Shown one piece after another: positions 1-5,868 of a stretch of 6,032 nt of DNA (its first letter is position 1; every line of letters begins with the position of its first letter). The position numbers were made by a program, and so were the translations under genes. A model generated the notes under the pieces. It was given only the letters and a program-made list of their open reading frames with translations. It made no database searches and had not been told where the DNA came from. The stretch is taken from contig JBKPPO010000137.1 in the NCBI GenBank assembly GCA_046733635.1, positions 1-6,032 on the forward strand. Reading direction: 5' to 3'. This DNA comes from CADEED01 sp046733635 (lineage in GTDB: Bacteria > Pseudomonadota > Gammaproteobacteria > Steroidobacterales > Steroidobacteraceae).

Positions 1-1260
1 GTGGCCGAGGAATACGGCGTCAAGTTCGTGAAGGTCGCGCTGACGCGCGACAACTTCACGCGCGAGCTCGACAAGTACATCGGCCGTGGCGATTTCGTGC
101 TCAACGTGTCCGTGGACGTTTCGTCGATCGCGCTCGTCAAGTTCTGCTGGTCGAAAGGCGCGATGTACCTCGACACCTGCATCGAGCCGTGGCCGGGCGG
201 TTACACGGACGTCACGATTCCGCACGCCAGGCGCACCAACTACGCGCTGCGCGAAGAGGCGTTGTCGCTGCGCTCGCAGGGACAACGCGCGCCGACGGCG
301 GTGCTCACGCACGGCGCGAACCCGGGTCTCGTGTCGCATTTCGTCAAGCAGGCGTTGCTCAACGTCGCCGGCGACACGGGTGTGGACGCGGGTTCGCCGA
401 CGACGCGCGACGACTGGGGTCAGCTCGCGCGCAAGCTCGGCATCAAGGTGATCCACATCGCCGAGCGCGACACGCAGCTCGCCGCCAAGCCGAAGGAGTT
501 CAACGAGTTCGTGAACACCTGGTCGGTGGACGGCTTCGTGAGCGAAGGCCAGCAGCCGGCGGAGCTCGGCTGGGGCACGCACGAGAAGAACTTCCCGCGC
601 GACGGCAAGCGTTACGACTTCGGCGGTGGTTCGGCTATCTACCTGATGCAGCCCGGCGCGGCGACGCGCGTGCGCACGTGGACGCCCAAGGCCGGCCACT
701 TCCACGGCTTCCTGATCACCCACGGCGAGGCGATCTCCATCGCCGACTATCTATCCGTGCGCCAGAGCTCCGAGGTGGTGTATCGCCCGACCGTGCACTA
801 TGCCTATCACCCCAGCGATTCCGCCGTGGTCTCGGTGCACGAGTTCGCGGGCCGCAACTGGCACCTGCAGGATCGCAAGCGCATCCTCATGGACGAGATC
901 ATCTCGGGCGTCGACGAACTCGGCGTGCTGCTCGCGGGCCACAAGAAGAACGCCTACTGGTACGGCTCGCGGCTCGACATCCACGAAGCCCGCAAGCTCT
1001 GCCCTAACAACAACGCGACCAGCCTGCAGGTCACGGTGTCCTGCCTCTCGGGCATGGTCTGGGCCATGGAGAATCCGAACGCCGGACTCGTCGAACCCGA
1101 CGAGATCGATTTCCGCCGGAACCTCGAGATCAGCCTGCCGTATCTCGGCACGGTCGAAGGCGCGTACACGGACTGGACGCCGCTGCACGACCGCGAGCGT
1201 CTGTTCCCGGAAGACCTCGACAAGACCGATCCCTGGCAGTTCAAGAACGTCCGCGTCTGA
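1..1260 (+). CDS. hss: Homospermidine synthase (5'-truncated by window edge)
   Basis: Bacterial homospermidine synthase, a cytoplasmic NAD-dependent enzyme of the saccharopine dehydrogenase-like fold. It makes homospermidine from putrescine, by transferring an aminobutyl group from a second putrescine or from spermidine. The 419 visible residues align, from memory, end to end with the Blastochloris viridis enzyme (about 477 residues) at a constant offset of 55. Matching positions are E62 (LDTCIEPW), N107 (HGANPG), E155 (HIAERD), the cation-pi tryptophan W174 (VNTWSVDGF), E182 and H241 (LITHGE), corresponding to E117, N162, E210, W229, E237 and H296. The C-terminus (FPEDLDKTDPWQFKN) is intact. 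The missing N-terminus would hold the glycine-rich Rossmann motif, so the GTG at base 1 is most likely an internal valine codon and not the start. The last 20 bases overlap the convergent epimerase gene. Family assignment is firm; the true start and promoter lie outside the window. Confidence 0.93.
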   Translation: MAEEYGVKFVKVALTRDNFTRELDKYIGRGDFVLNVSVDVSSIALVKFCWSKGAMYLDTCIEPWPGGYTDVTIPHARRTNYALREEALSLRSQGQRAPTAVLTHGANPGLVSHFVKQALLNVAGDTGVDAGSPTTRDDWGQLARKLGIKVIHIAERDTQLAAKPKEFNEFVNTWSVDGFVSEGQQPAELGWGTHEKNFPRDGKRYDFGGGSAIYLMQPGAATRVRTWTPKAGHFHGFLITHGEAISIADYLSVRQSSEVVYRPTVHYAYHPSDSAVVSVHEFAGRNWHLQDRKRILMDEIISGVDELGVLLAGHKKNAYWYGSRLDIHEARKLCPNNNATSLQVTVSCLSGMVWAMENPNAGLVEPDEIDFRRNLEISLPYLGTVEGAYTDWTPLHDRERLFPEDLDKTDPWQFKNVRV

Positions 1261-2158
1261 CGAGATCCTGCACGGCGGCTTCGATTTCCGGGAACGCGAA
1301 ATCGAAGCCGCGCTGTTGCAACAACGCCGGCAGCACCCGCTGACTGCGCACCAGCAGGTCCGACATCTCTCCCAGCATCGTCCGTAACACGGGCTCCGGT
1401 GCGCGGAGCCACAGCGGCCGATGCAGCGTGCGGGTCAGCACACGCTGGAACTCGCGCTGACGCACGGGCTCCGGGCTCACGACGTTCACCGGACCGCGGA
1501 GCTCCGGGTCGACCATCATCCTGTCGATCGCGGCGAGCGTGTCCGTGAGGTGTATCCACGACATCCATTGCTGGCCGTCACCGAGGATCGCCGCGGCGCC
1601 CCATCGCGCGGCCAATGCCAGTCGCGAGAAGAGGCCACCGTCCGCGCCCAGCACCACGCCGAATCGCGCATTCACGACGCGAATGCCCAACGTGGCGGCG
1701 CCGGCAGTCGCTGCCTCGCGCTGCTGGCACAGGACCGATTGGAATTCCTGCGTGGGCGGCGAGCGCTCATCCAGCAGCGTCTCGCCGCCGGTGCCGTAGA
1801 ACCCGATGGCGCTGGCGCTGATCATGACCTGCGGCCGTTCCGGGCGGCTCCCGCACCAGTCGATGAGCGCGAGCGTGGGCTGAACGCGGCTGTCGATGAG
1901 CAGTTTCCGGCGAGCGCTCGTCCACGGCGGGCCAACGGCGGGTGCGCCAGCCAGATTCACGATCACATCGACGCGAGCGTCTCGCGGAATCCCGTCTAGC
2001 GCGCCGATCACGCCGATTCCGCGAGGCAGGAGCTGCGTCGCGCGGCGCACGTTCCGGGCCCAGACACGCACGTCGTCGCCGCGGTCCAGCCGCCATGCCG
2101 CGAGATGGCTTCCGATGAAACCCGTTCCGCCAACGATGAGGATCGAGCGTTTCGCCAC
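1241..2158 (-). CDS. TIGR01777 family (YfcH-like) SDR/epimerase protein
   Basis: Atypical short-chain dehydrogenase/reductase of the TIGR01777 / YfcH family, predicted NAD(P)-binding and cytoplasmic; no substrate is established for the family. The 305-residue product has the usual family length. It begins with a Rossmann nucleotide-binding motif GGTGFIG (residues 10-16), followed by NLAGAP (68-73), SASAIGFYG (114-122), NARFGVVLG (163-171) and WMSWIHLTD (198-206). The C-terminal DUF1731-type domain runs from about 250 to 298 (LGEMSDLLVRSQRVLPALL, then GFDFAFPEIEAAV). There is no canonical YxxxK pair after the SASAIGFYG strand, as is usual in this family. The start is GTG at 2158-2156, 6 bases after the greB stop, with GGAG/GAGG just upstream inside the end of greB, so translation is probably coupled. 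Its 3' end overlaps hss by 20 bases tail to tail. Fold assignment is sound; the cellular role is unknown. Confidence 0.9.
   Translation of the reverse strand: MAKRSILIVGGTGFIGSHLAAWRLDRGDDVRVWARNVRRATQLLPRGIGVIGALDGIPRDARVDVIVNLAGAPAVGPPWTSARRKLLIDSRVQPTLALIDWCGSRPERPQVMISASAIGFYGTGGETLLDERSPPTQEFQSVLCQQREAATAGAATLGIRVVNARFGVVLGADGGLFSRLALAARWGAAAILGDGQQWMSWIHLTDTLAAIDRMMVDPELRGPVNVVSPEPVRQREFQRVLTRTLHRPLWLRAPEPVLRTMLGEMSDLLVRSQRVLPALLQQRGFDFAFPEIEAAVQDLVRRGRS
1275..1311. repeat. Perfect 14-bp inverted repeat, 9-base loop, inside epimerase 3' end
   Basis: Arms GCGGCTTCGATTTC (1275-1288) and GAAATCGAAGCCGC (1298-1311) pair perfectly around a 9-base loop. The repeat lies 14 bases past the hss stop and within codons of the epimerase for GFDFAFPEIEAA. 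It could form a hairpin at the end of the hss transcript, but no T-run follows on either strand. The encoded peptide is a conserved motif of the family, so part of the symmetry may be fortuitous. Confidence 0.6.
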
Positions 2159-2164
2159 GGCGCC

Positions 2165-2674
2165 TCAGTCTCCAGCGGCTTCGTAGTCGATCTGCACGAT
2201 CACGAGCGTGCGTTCGCCACCCGGGAGTTGCACTTTGACTTCCTCATCGAGCGCCTTGCGCATGAGCGCGCGCGCGAGCGGCGCATCCATGCTGATGTAA
2301 CCCGGCTGCGCATCGAATTCGTCCGGGCCGACGATGCGATGGCGGATCTGCTTTCCATCGTCGTCCTCCAGTGTCACCCAGGCGCCGAAATACACGCGGC
2401 TGCGATCCGTGGGCGTCTTGTCCACCACGGTCATTCCATCGAGCCGCTTGCGCAGGAATCGCACGCGCCGGTCGATCTCGCGCAATCGTTTCTTGCCGTA
2501 GGTGTACTCGGCGTTCTCGGAACGATCTCCCTGCGCCGCGGCTTCGGAAACCGCCTGCGTCACGCGCGGCCTTTCCACCTTCCACAACTCGTCCAGTTCT
2601 TGTTTGAGCCTCACCGCACCGGCAGGGGTGATGAACTGCGATCCGGGTTTCTCTGGGACGCGATAACGACTCAC
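2165..2674 (-). CDS. greB: Transcription elongation factor GreB
   Basis: Transcript-cleavage factor that enters the RNA polymerase secondary channel and rescues backtracked complexes. The 169-residue protein has the Gre coiled coil (about 18-80) with the acidic tip GDRSENAEY, where D50 and E53 are the residues expected to coordinate the catalytic magnesium. A C-terminal FKBP-like domain follows (about 88-165; VYFGAWVTLEDDDG, HRIVGPDEFD, YISMDAPLARALMRK). The run KKRLREIDRRVRFL and the LWKVERP segment separate GreB from GreA. It is about 11 residues longer than the E. coli protein through an N-terminal extension (MSRYRVPEKPGS). The start is GTG at 2674-2672: an in-frame TAG lies 15 bases upstream with no other start codon between, so the start is fixed. 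The Shine-Dalgarno is weak (GAG about 9 bases upstream). It is the first gene of a likely two-gene transcript with the TIGR01777 gene. Confidence 0.96.
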   Translation of the reverse strand: MSRYRVPEKPGSQFITPAGAVRLKQELDELWKVERPRVTQAVSEAAAQGDRSENAEYTYGKKRLREIDRRVRFLRKRLDGMTVVDKTPTDRSRVYFGAWVTLEDDDGKQIRHRIVGPDEFDAQPGYISMDAPLARALMRKALDEEVKVQLPGGERTLVIVQIDYEAAGD

Positions 2675-2723
2675 TGAATCAACTCGCTACTTTGTGGGCA
2701 GATGTGATGGGGGTCTCAGTCAA

Positions 2724-2738
2724 CCGGTGTTTCACCGG
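2724..2738. repeat. Perfect 6-bp inverted repeat, 3-base centre (possible operator)
   Basis: CCGGTG TTT CACCGG is a perfect dyad. On the minus strand it abuts TTGACT, a -35-like box for greB, with no gap. On the plus strand its right arm overlaps the first two Gs of the GGGAGGG Shine-Dalgarno-like run at 2737-2743. It could therefore act as a DNA operator or as an RNA hairpin masking a ribosome site. Short GC-rich dyads also arise by chance, so function is inference. Confidence 0.4.
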
Positions 2739-2754
2739 GAGGGTTCTGTGCCGC

Positions 2755-2783
2755 GGTTCACGGCCCCCGGGCGGCCGCGAGCC
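2755..2783. repeat. Imperfect 14-bp palindrome, GC-rich
   Basis: Arms 2755-2768 and 2770-2783 match in 11 of 14 positions around a single central base; the core contains CCCGGG and GCGGCCGC. In RNA only an inner stem (CACGGCC region with GGCCGCG) would form with a short loop. No T-run follows, so it is not an intrinsic terminator. It lies upstream of the ATG at 2796, or inside codons 3-12 if the GTG at 2748 is used. Confidence 0.4.
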
Positions 2784-2795
2784 TACGCTGTATCC

Positions 2796-2990
2796 ATGGC
2801 TGCACGGTATTACACGCACTTTGTCACGAGCGCTGAACCCGCGCACTCGAGCGAGTGGAGCGGAGTCATCGAACTGACGCATCCCCTCGGCGAACGCCGC
2901 GATTCGAAGGAGCTGCGCCGGCTGCTGGCCGCGAACTTCGAGATCGACGCCGAGGACATCAAGATTCTGCAGGTCGCGAGACTGCACTGA
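2796..2990 (+). CDS. Conserved-looking small protein of unknown function (64 aa)
   Basis: I do not recognise a named family. The 64-residue product starts MAARYYTHFV and contains EWSGVIELTHPLGE (about 19-32), then a predicted helix (RRDSKELRRLLAANFEI) and a short final strand DIKILQVARLH. There is no signal peptide, membrane segment or cysteine, so it should be a small soluble cytoplasmic protein with a strand-helix-strand look. Third codon positions are strongly G/C-biased, as in its neighbours, which supports real coding. The start is uncertain. The ATG at 2796 has no good Shine-Dalgarno, whereas the in-frame GTG at 2748, which would give 80 residues, has GGGAGGG about 5 bases upstream. I keep the ATG because the extra 16 residues are arginine/proline-rich and look less like folded protein. 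It is transcribed away from greB and followed by a strong terminator, so it is probably monocistronic. Confidence 0.65.
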   Translation: MAARYYTHFVTSAEPAHSSEWSGVIELTHPLGERRDSKELRRLLAANFEIDAEDIKILQVARLH

Positions 2991-3003
2991 CGCGAATCCC
3001 CTA

Positions 3004-3034
3004 GCGGACTTCTTTCCCTTCATCGAAAGTCCGC
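3004..3034 (+). repeat. 8-bp perfect inverted repeat downstream of the small ORF
   Basis: GCGGACTT (3004-3011) and AAGTCCGC (3027-3034) form a perfect 8-bp stem with a 15-base loop. It begins 13 bases after the small ORF stop and ends 6 bases before the terminator hairpin. The two would form tandem 3'-UTR hairpins that could protect the transcript end; no T-run follows this one. Confidence 0.5.
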
Positions 3035-3040
3035 CTTCTC

Positions 3041-3074
3041 AAGCCCCGAGCCCCCAAAGCTCGGGGCTTTTTTT
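3041..3074 (+). terminator. Intrinsic (rho-independent) terminator
   Basis: A perfect 11-bp stem, AAGCCCCGAGC (3041-3051) with GCTCGGGGCTT (3059-3069), has a 7-base loop CCCCAAA and seven consecutive Ts (3068-3074). The T-tract lies only on the plus-strand side, so it ends transcription from the small ORF and insulates the M13 peptidase gene that starts 36 bases later. Confidence 0.93.
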
Positions 3075-3076
3075 AT

Positions 3077-3103
3077 ACTCCGGGCCATTAGAATCACTCC
3101 GGG
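3077..3103 (+). promoter_or_regulatory. Putative M13 peptidase promoter flanked by direct repeats
   Basis: TAGAAT (3089-3094) is a good -10 candidate 16 bases before the ATG at 3111. The expected -35 position falls in the T-tract of the upstream terminator and matches consensus poorly. TATACT (3074-3079) is a second -10 candidate. Two copies of ACTCCGGG (3077-3084 and 3096-3103), spaced 19 bases start to start, flank TAGAAT and could be binding sites for a regulator. The 3' end of the second copy also supplies the only weak ribosome site (GGGG, 6 bases before the ATG). Confidence 0.4.
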
Positions 3104-3110
3104 GTCTTCC

Positions 3111-5177
3111 ATGCTTCAGCGTTTCGCCGCCACGGCTTCGGTCGCCGTGTGTGTATTAGCAGCTTGCGCTTCCAGTCCGCAGCCCCCGGCCACGCCTTCG
3201 ATTCCGGTTCCGCCTCCCGCGCCCGCACTGAAGTCGGGGCTCGACCTGGCCGGCTTCGACCGTACGATCCGCCCGCAGGACGACCTCTACCGCTTCGCCG
3301 GCGGCAACTGGCTGAAGAACACGCCGATCCCGGCCGACCGGTCGAATTACGGTTCTTTCTCGGTGCTCGACGACCGCGCGCGCGAAGAGGTGAGGCAACT
3401 CATCGTCTCGACGTCGGAGAAGGCCAACCGGCCGGACGGCTCGGACGCGCAGAAGGTCGGCGACTACTATCTCGCGTTCATGGACACGGCGCGCATCGAA
3501 AGCCTGGGGCTCGCGCCGCTCGCGGATGAGCTCGCGCGCATCGACGCGATCTCCACGCCGCGCGACGTCGCGCGTTACATCGGCCACAGCCAGCGCATCG
3601 GTGTGGCTCAGCCTTTCGTCTGGTACTCCACACCCGACAACAAGAATTCCTCGGTCTACCTGGGATCGCTGTACCAGAACGGGCTCACGATGCCCGATCG
3701 CGATTACTACCTCTCGCCCGACGAGAAATACGCGAAGTTCCGCGCCGCGTTCGCGGTGTACGCCGAGAACCTGCTGGCCCGCGCGGGCGAGCGCAATGCC
3801 AGGTCCGCCGCGGCGCGCATCGCCGCGCTCGAGACGCGCATCGCGAACTACCAGTGGACCAAGGTGCAGAACCGCGATCCCGTGAAGACCTACAACCCGA
3901 TGGAGCTGCCCGAGTACCAGAAGCTCGCGACCGGCTTCGACTGGCTGGCGTTCTTCGAAGGCATGGGCGCCCCGGCGCAGAAGCTGGACATCAGCCAACC
4001 ACCGTTCATCAAGGGCATCGCCCAGCTCGTGAGGACGGTGCCGATCTCCGACTGGCGCGTGTACTTCAAGTTCCAGCTCCTCGACGACTACGCGCCGCTG
4101 CTGCCCCAGCAGTTCGCGGACCTCGAGTTCGAATTCCACGAGAAGACCATCAACGGCGTGCCCGAGCCTCTGCCGCGCTGGCGCCGCGCCGTGAATTCCA
4201 TGGACAACAACATGGGCGAGCTCATCGGCAAGATGTGGGTGGAATCGCATTTCGGCGCCGCCGCCAAGCAGCGCATGCTGCAACTCGTGGGCAATCTGCT
4301 GAAGGCCTTCGACACCTCGATAGACGGGCTCGAATGGATGAGCCCGGCCACGCGCACCGAGGCGAAGAGCAAGCTCTCGAAGATCACGGTCAAGATCGGT
4401 TATCCCGACAAGTGGCGCGACTACAGCGCGCTGACCGTGCGCCGCGATGACCTGCTCGGCAACGTGATGCGCGCCTCGCAGTTCCAGCACGACCGCTTCG
4501 TCAAGCGCACGGGCGGCCCGGTGGACAAGGGCGAATGGCTCATGACGCCGCAGACGGTCAACGCTTACTACAACCCGACCACCAACGAGATCACGTTCCC
4601 CGCCGCGATCCTGCGCTGGCCTTTCTTCGACATGGATTCCGACGATGCGGTGAACTACGGCGGCATCGGCTCGGTGATCGGGCACGAGATCAGCCACGGC
4701 TTCGACGACTCGGGCCGGCAGTTCGACGGCGACGGCAATCTGCGCGACTGGTGGACGTTCGAGGACGGCGCCAAATTCAAGGCGCGCGCGGGTGAGCTCG
4801 TGAAGCAGTTCTCGGGCTACAAGGTGCTCGACGACCGCCCGATCAACGGCGAGTTCACGCTCGGCGAGAACATCGGCGATCTCTCCGGCATGGCCGTGGC
4901 TTTCAAGGCCTACCAGATCTCGCTCGCGGGCAAGCCCGCGCCGGTGCTCGACGGATTCACCGGCGACCAGCGTTTCTTCCTGGGCTGGGCCCAGGTCTGG
5001 CGCCGCAACTACCGCGACGCGGAGATGCTCAAGCGTCTCGTGACCGATCCGCATGCGCCCAGCGAGTTCCGTGCGAATGGTCCGACGAGCAACATCGACG
5101 CTTTCTACGAAGCATTTGGCGTGAAACCCGGCGACGGCATGTATCGGCCGCCCAACGAACGCGTCAAGATCTGGTGA
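3111..5177 (+). CDS. M13 family (neprilysin-like) zinc metallopeptidase, lipoprotein
   Basis: Zinc endopeptidase of family M13, which cleaves oligopeptides, here predicted on the periplasmic side of the envelope. The N-terminus is a lipoprotein signal with lipobox LAAC (16-19); alanine at +2 favours the outer membrane. A proline-rich linker (22-40) leads to the M13 N-terminal domain (about 55-430) and the catalytic C-terminal domain (about 484-686). Visible key residues are the substrate-binding NAYY (484-487), the zinc motif HEISH (H525, E526, H529), the third ligand E586 with D590 in GENIGD, the late histidine H648 (TDPHAP) and R654, the likely substrate-carboxylate arginine (SEFRANGP). The 688-residue length is typical. 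The only cysteines are in the signal peptide, and the family's closing CxxW appears as VKIW, as in many bacterial members. lemA follows 33 bases downstream with no terminator between. Substrate unknown. Confidence 0.95.
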   Translation: MLQRFAATASVAVCVLAACASSPQPPATPSIPVPPPAPALKSGLDLAGFDRTIRPQDDLYRFAGGNWLKNTPIPADRSNYGSFSVLDDRAREEVRQLIVSTSEKANRPDGSDAQKVGDYYLAFMDTARIESLGLAPLADELARIDAISTPRDVARYIGHSQRIGVAQPFVWYSTPDNKNSSVYLGSLYQNGLTMPDRDYYLSPDEKYAKFRAAFAVYAENLLARAGERNARSAAARIAALETRIANYQWTKVQNRDPVKTYNPMELPEYQKLATGFDWLAFFEGMGAPAQKLDISQPPFIKGIAQLVRTVPISDWRVYFKFQLLDDYAPLLPQQFADLEFEFHEKTINGVPEPLPRWRRAVNSMDNNMGELIGKMWVESHFGAAAKQRMLQLVGNLLKAFDTSIDGLEWMSPATRTEAKSKLSKITVKIGYPDKWRDYSALTVRRDDLLGNVMRASQFQHDRFVKRTGGPVDKGEWLMTPQTVNAYYNPTTNEITFPAAILRWPFFDMDSDDAVNYGGIGSVIGHEISHGFDDSGRQFDGDGNLRDWWTFEDGAKFKARAGELVKQFSGYKVLDDRPINGEFTLGENIGDLSGMAVAFKAYQISLAGKPAPVLDGFTGDQRFFLGWAQVWRRNYRDAEMLKRLVTDPHAPSEFRANGPTSNIDAFYEAFGVKPGDGMYRPPNERVKIW

Positions 5178-5198
5178 TCCGGGGTTTGTCGACCTGAG

Positions 5199-5204
5199 AG
5201 GAGG
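5199..5204 (+). promoter_or_regulatory. Strong Shine-Dalgarno of lemA
   Basis: AGGAGG sits 6 bases before the ATG at 5211. It is the best ribosome site in the window and fixes the lemA start. It contrasts with the weak sites of the M13 gene and the downstream TPM gene, suggesting LemA is translated at a higher level. Confidence 0.85.
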
Positions 5205-5210
5205 GCGCGC

Positions 5211-5864
5211 ATGCGCGGGCTACTGACGGGATTACTGGTGCTGATCGGCTGTTCGCAGCTCTCGGGCTGCGGCTACAACAAGCTGCAGGAGCAGGACGAG
5301 GGCGTGAAGGCCGCCTGGTCCGAGGTCGTGAATCAGTATCAGCGGCGCGCCGATCTGATTCCGAATCTCGTGGCGGCGGTCAAGGGTTTCGCCGCGCAAG
5401 AGGAGCGTGTGCTCGTCGGCGTCACCGAAGCGCGCGCCAAGGTCGGCACGATCCAGCTCACGCCCGAGCTGCTCGACAACCCGGAGGCGTTCGCGAAGTT
5501 CCAGGCAGCGCAAGGTGAGCTCACCTCCGCACTGAAGAGCCTGATCGCAGTGACCGAGAACTATCCGGAGCTCAAGTCCGACGCGAACTTCCGCGACCTG
5601 CAGGTGCAACTCGAAGGCACGGAGAACCGCATCGCCGTGGCGCGCAACCGGTACATCGAGTCGGTGAAGGCCTTCAACGTCACCGTGCGTTCGTTCCCGA
5701 CGAACATCACGGCGGGCATGTTCGATTTCGACGAGAAGCAGAATTTCAGCGTGCAGAACGAGGCCGAGATCTCCACGGCGCCCGCGGTGAACTTCGATAC
5801 CTCCACGCCTTCGCAGCAGGCGCAGCCGGTGGAATCCGCGCCCGCGGCGCCGCCGGCCAACTGA
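5211..5864 (+). CDS. lemA: LemA family lipoprotein
   Basis: LemA-family protein: an envelope-anchored helical-bundle protein whose biochemical role is not established. The 217-residue product begins with a lipoprotein signal, lipobox LSGC (17-20), so it is lipid-anchored, unlike the simple N-terminal membrane helix of many LemA proteins. Family signatures are YQRRADLIPNLV (43-54), ENYPELKS (116-123) and the block LEGTENRIAVARNRYIESV (134-152), then FN and a proline at 163. The end, after about residue 188, is low-complexity, rich in Ala, Pro, Ser and Gln (SQQAQPVESAPAAPPAN), and probably disordered. There are no cysteines outside the signal. It lies 33 bases after the M13 gene and 4 bases before the TPM gene, so the last two at least should be cotranscribed. 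LemA-TPM pairs are common in bacteria. Confidence 0.95.
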   Translation: MRGLLTGLLVLIGCSQLSGCGYNKLQEQDEGVKAAWSEVVNQYQRRADLIPNLVAAVKGFAAQEERVLVGVTEARAKVGTIQLTPELLDNPEAFAKFQAAQGELTSALKSLIAVTENYPELKSDANFRDLQVQLEGTENRIAVARNRYIESVKAFNVTVRSFPTNITAGMFDFDEKQNFSVQNEAEISTAPAVNFDTSTPSQQAQPVESAPAAPPAN

Positions 5865-5868
5865 ACAC

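Larger units (their letters stand above)
2675..2795. promoter_or_regulatory. Divergent intergenic region between greB and the small ORF
   Basis: About 120 bases separate the divergent starts, so this region should carry promoters for both directions. For greB, the minus strand shows a TTGACT box (plus-strand 2718-2723), but 16-18 bases further on there is no convincing -10 hexamer. Directly behind that box is the palindrome CCGGTG-TTT-CACCGG (2724-2738). A second, imperfect GC-rich palindrome lies at 2755-2783. No clear sigma-70 pair is visible for the plus-strand small ORF. If the small protein starts at the GTG at 2748, the second palindrome falls inside its coding sequence. Confidence 0.5.

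Noticed and set aside
1..3. GTG at base 1 as the start of hss
   Set aside because: The alignment offset of 55 to the known enzyme means the Rossmann half-domain would be missing; it is more likely an internal codon at the window edge.
189..1007. Overlapping plus-strand frame of 272 codons inside hss
   Set aside because: Its product is alanine/arginine-rich without motifs; the hss frame carries the conserved residues.
1314..1323. 10-base palindrome TGTTGCAACA
   Set aside because: It lies inside epimerase codons (LLQQR) and has no paired copy or promoter nearby; chance is sufficient.
2105..2677. Plus-strand frame of 190 codons antisense to greB
   Set aside because: greB is unambiguous on the minus strand; this is its shadow.
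2766..2778. CCCGGGCGGCCGC resembling a cloning-vector linker
   Set aside because: These restriction-site-like palindromes are short, frequent in GC-rich DNA, and embedded in sequence continuous with native genes; no vector sequence flanks them.
2679..3023. Minus-strand frame of 114 codons across the intergenic region and small ORF
   Set aside because: It shares the peptide SRPPGGRE with another frame on the opposite strand only because the DNA there is palindromic; it has no ribosome site or motif, and the plus-strand frame has the better codon bias.
3156..5054. Open frame of 632 codons antisense to the M13 peptidase gene
   Set aside because: Its translation is an Arg/His/Val/Glu-rich shadow with no domain, and the opposite strand encodes a complete enzyme with all catalytic motifs. 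Long antisense frames are expected in GC-rich genes with G/C-biased third positions.
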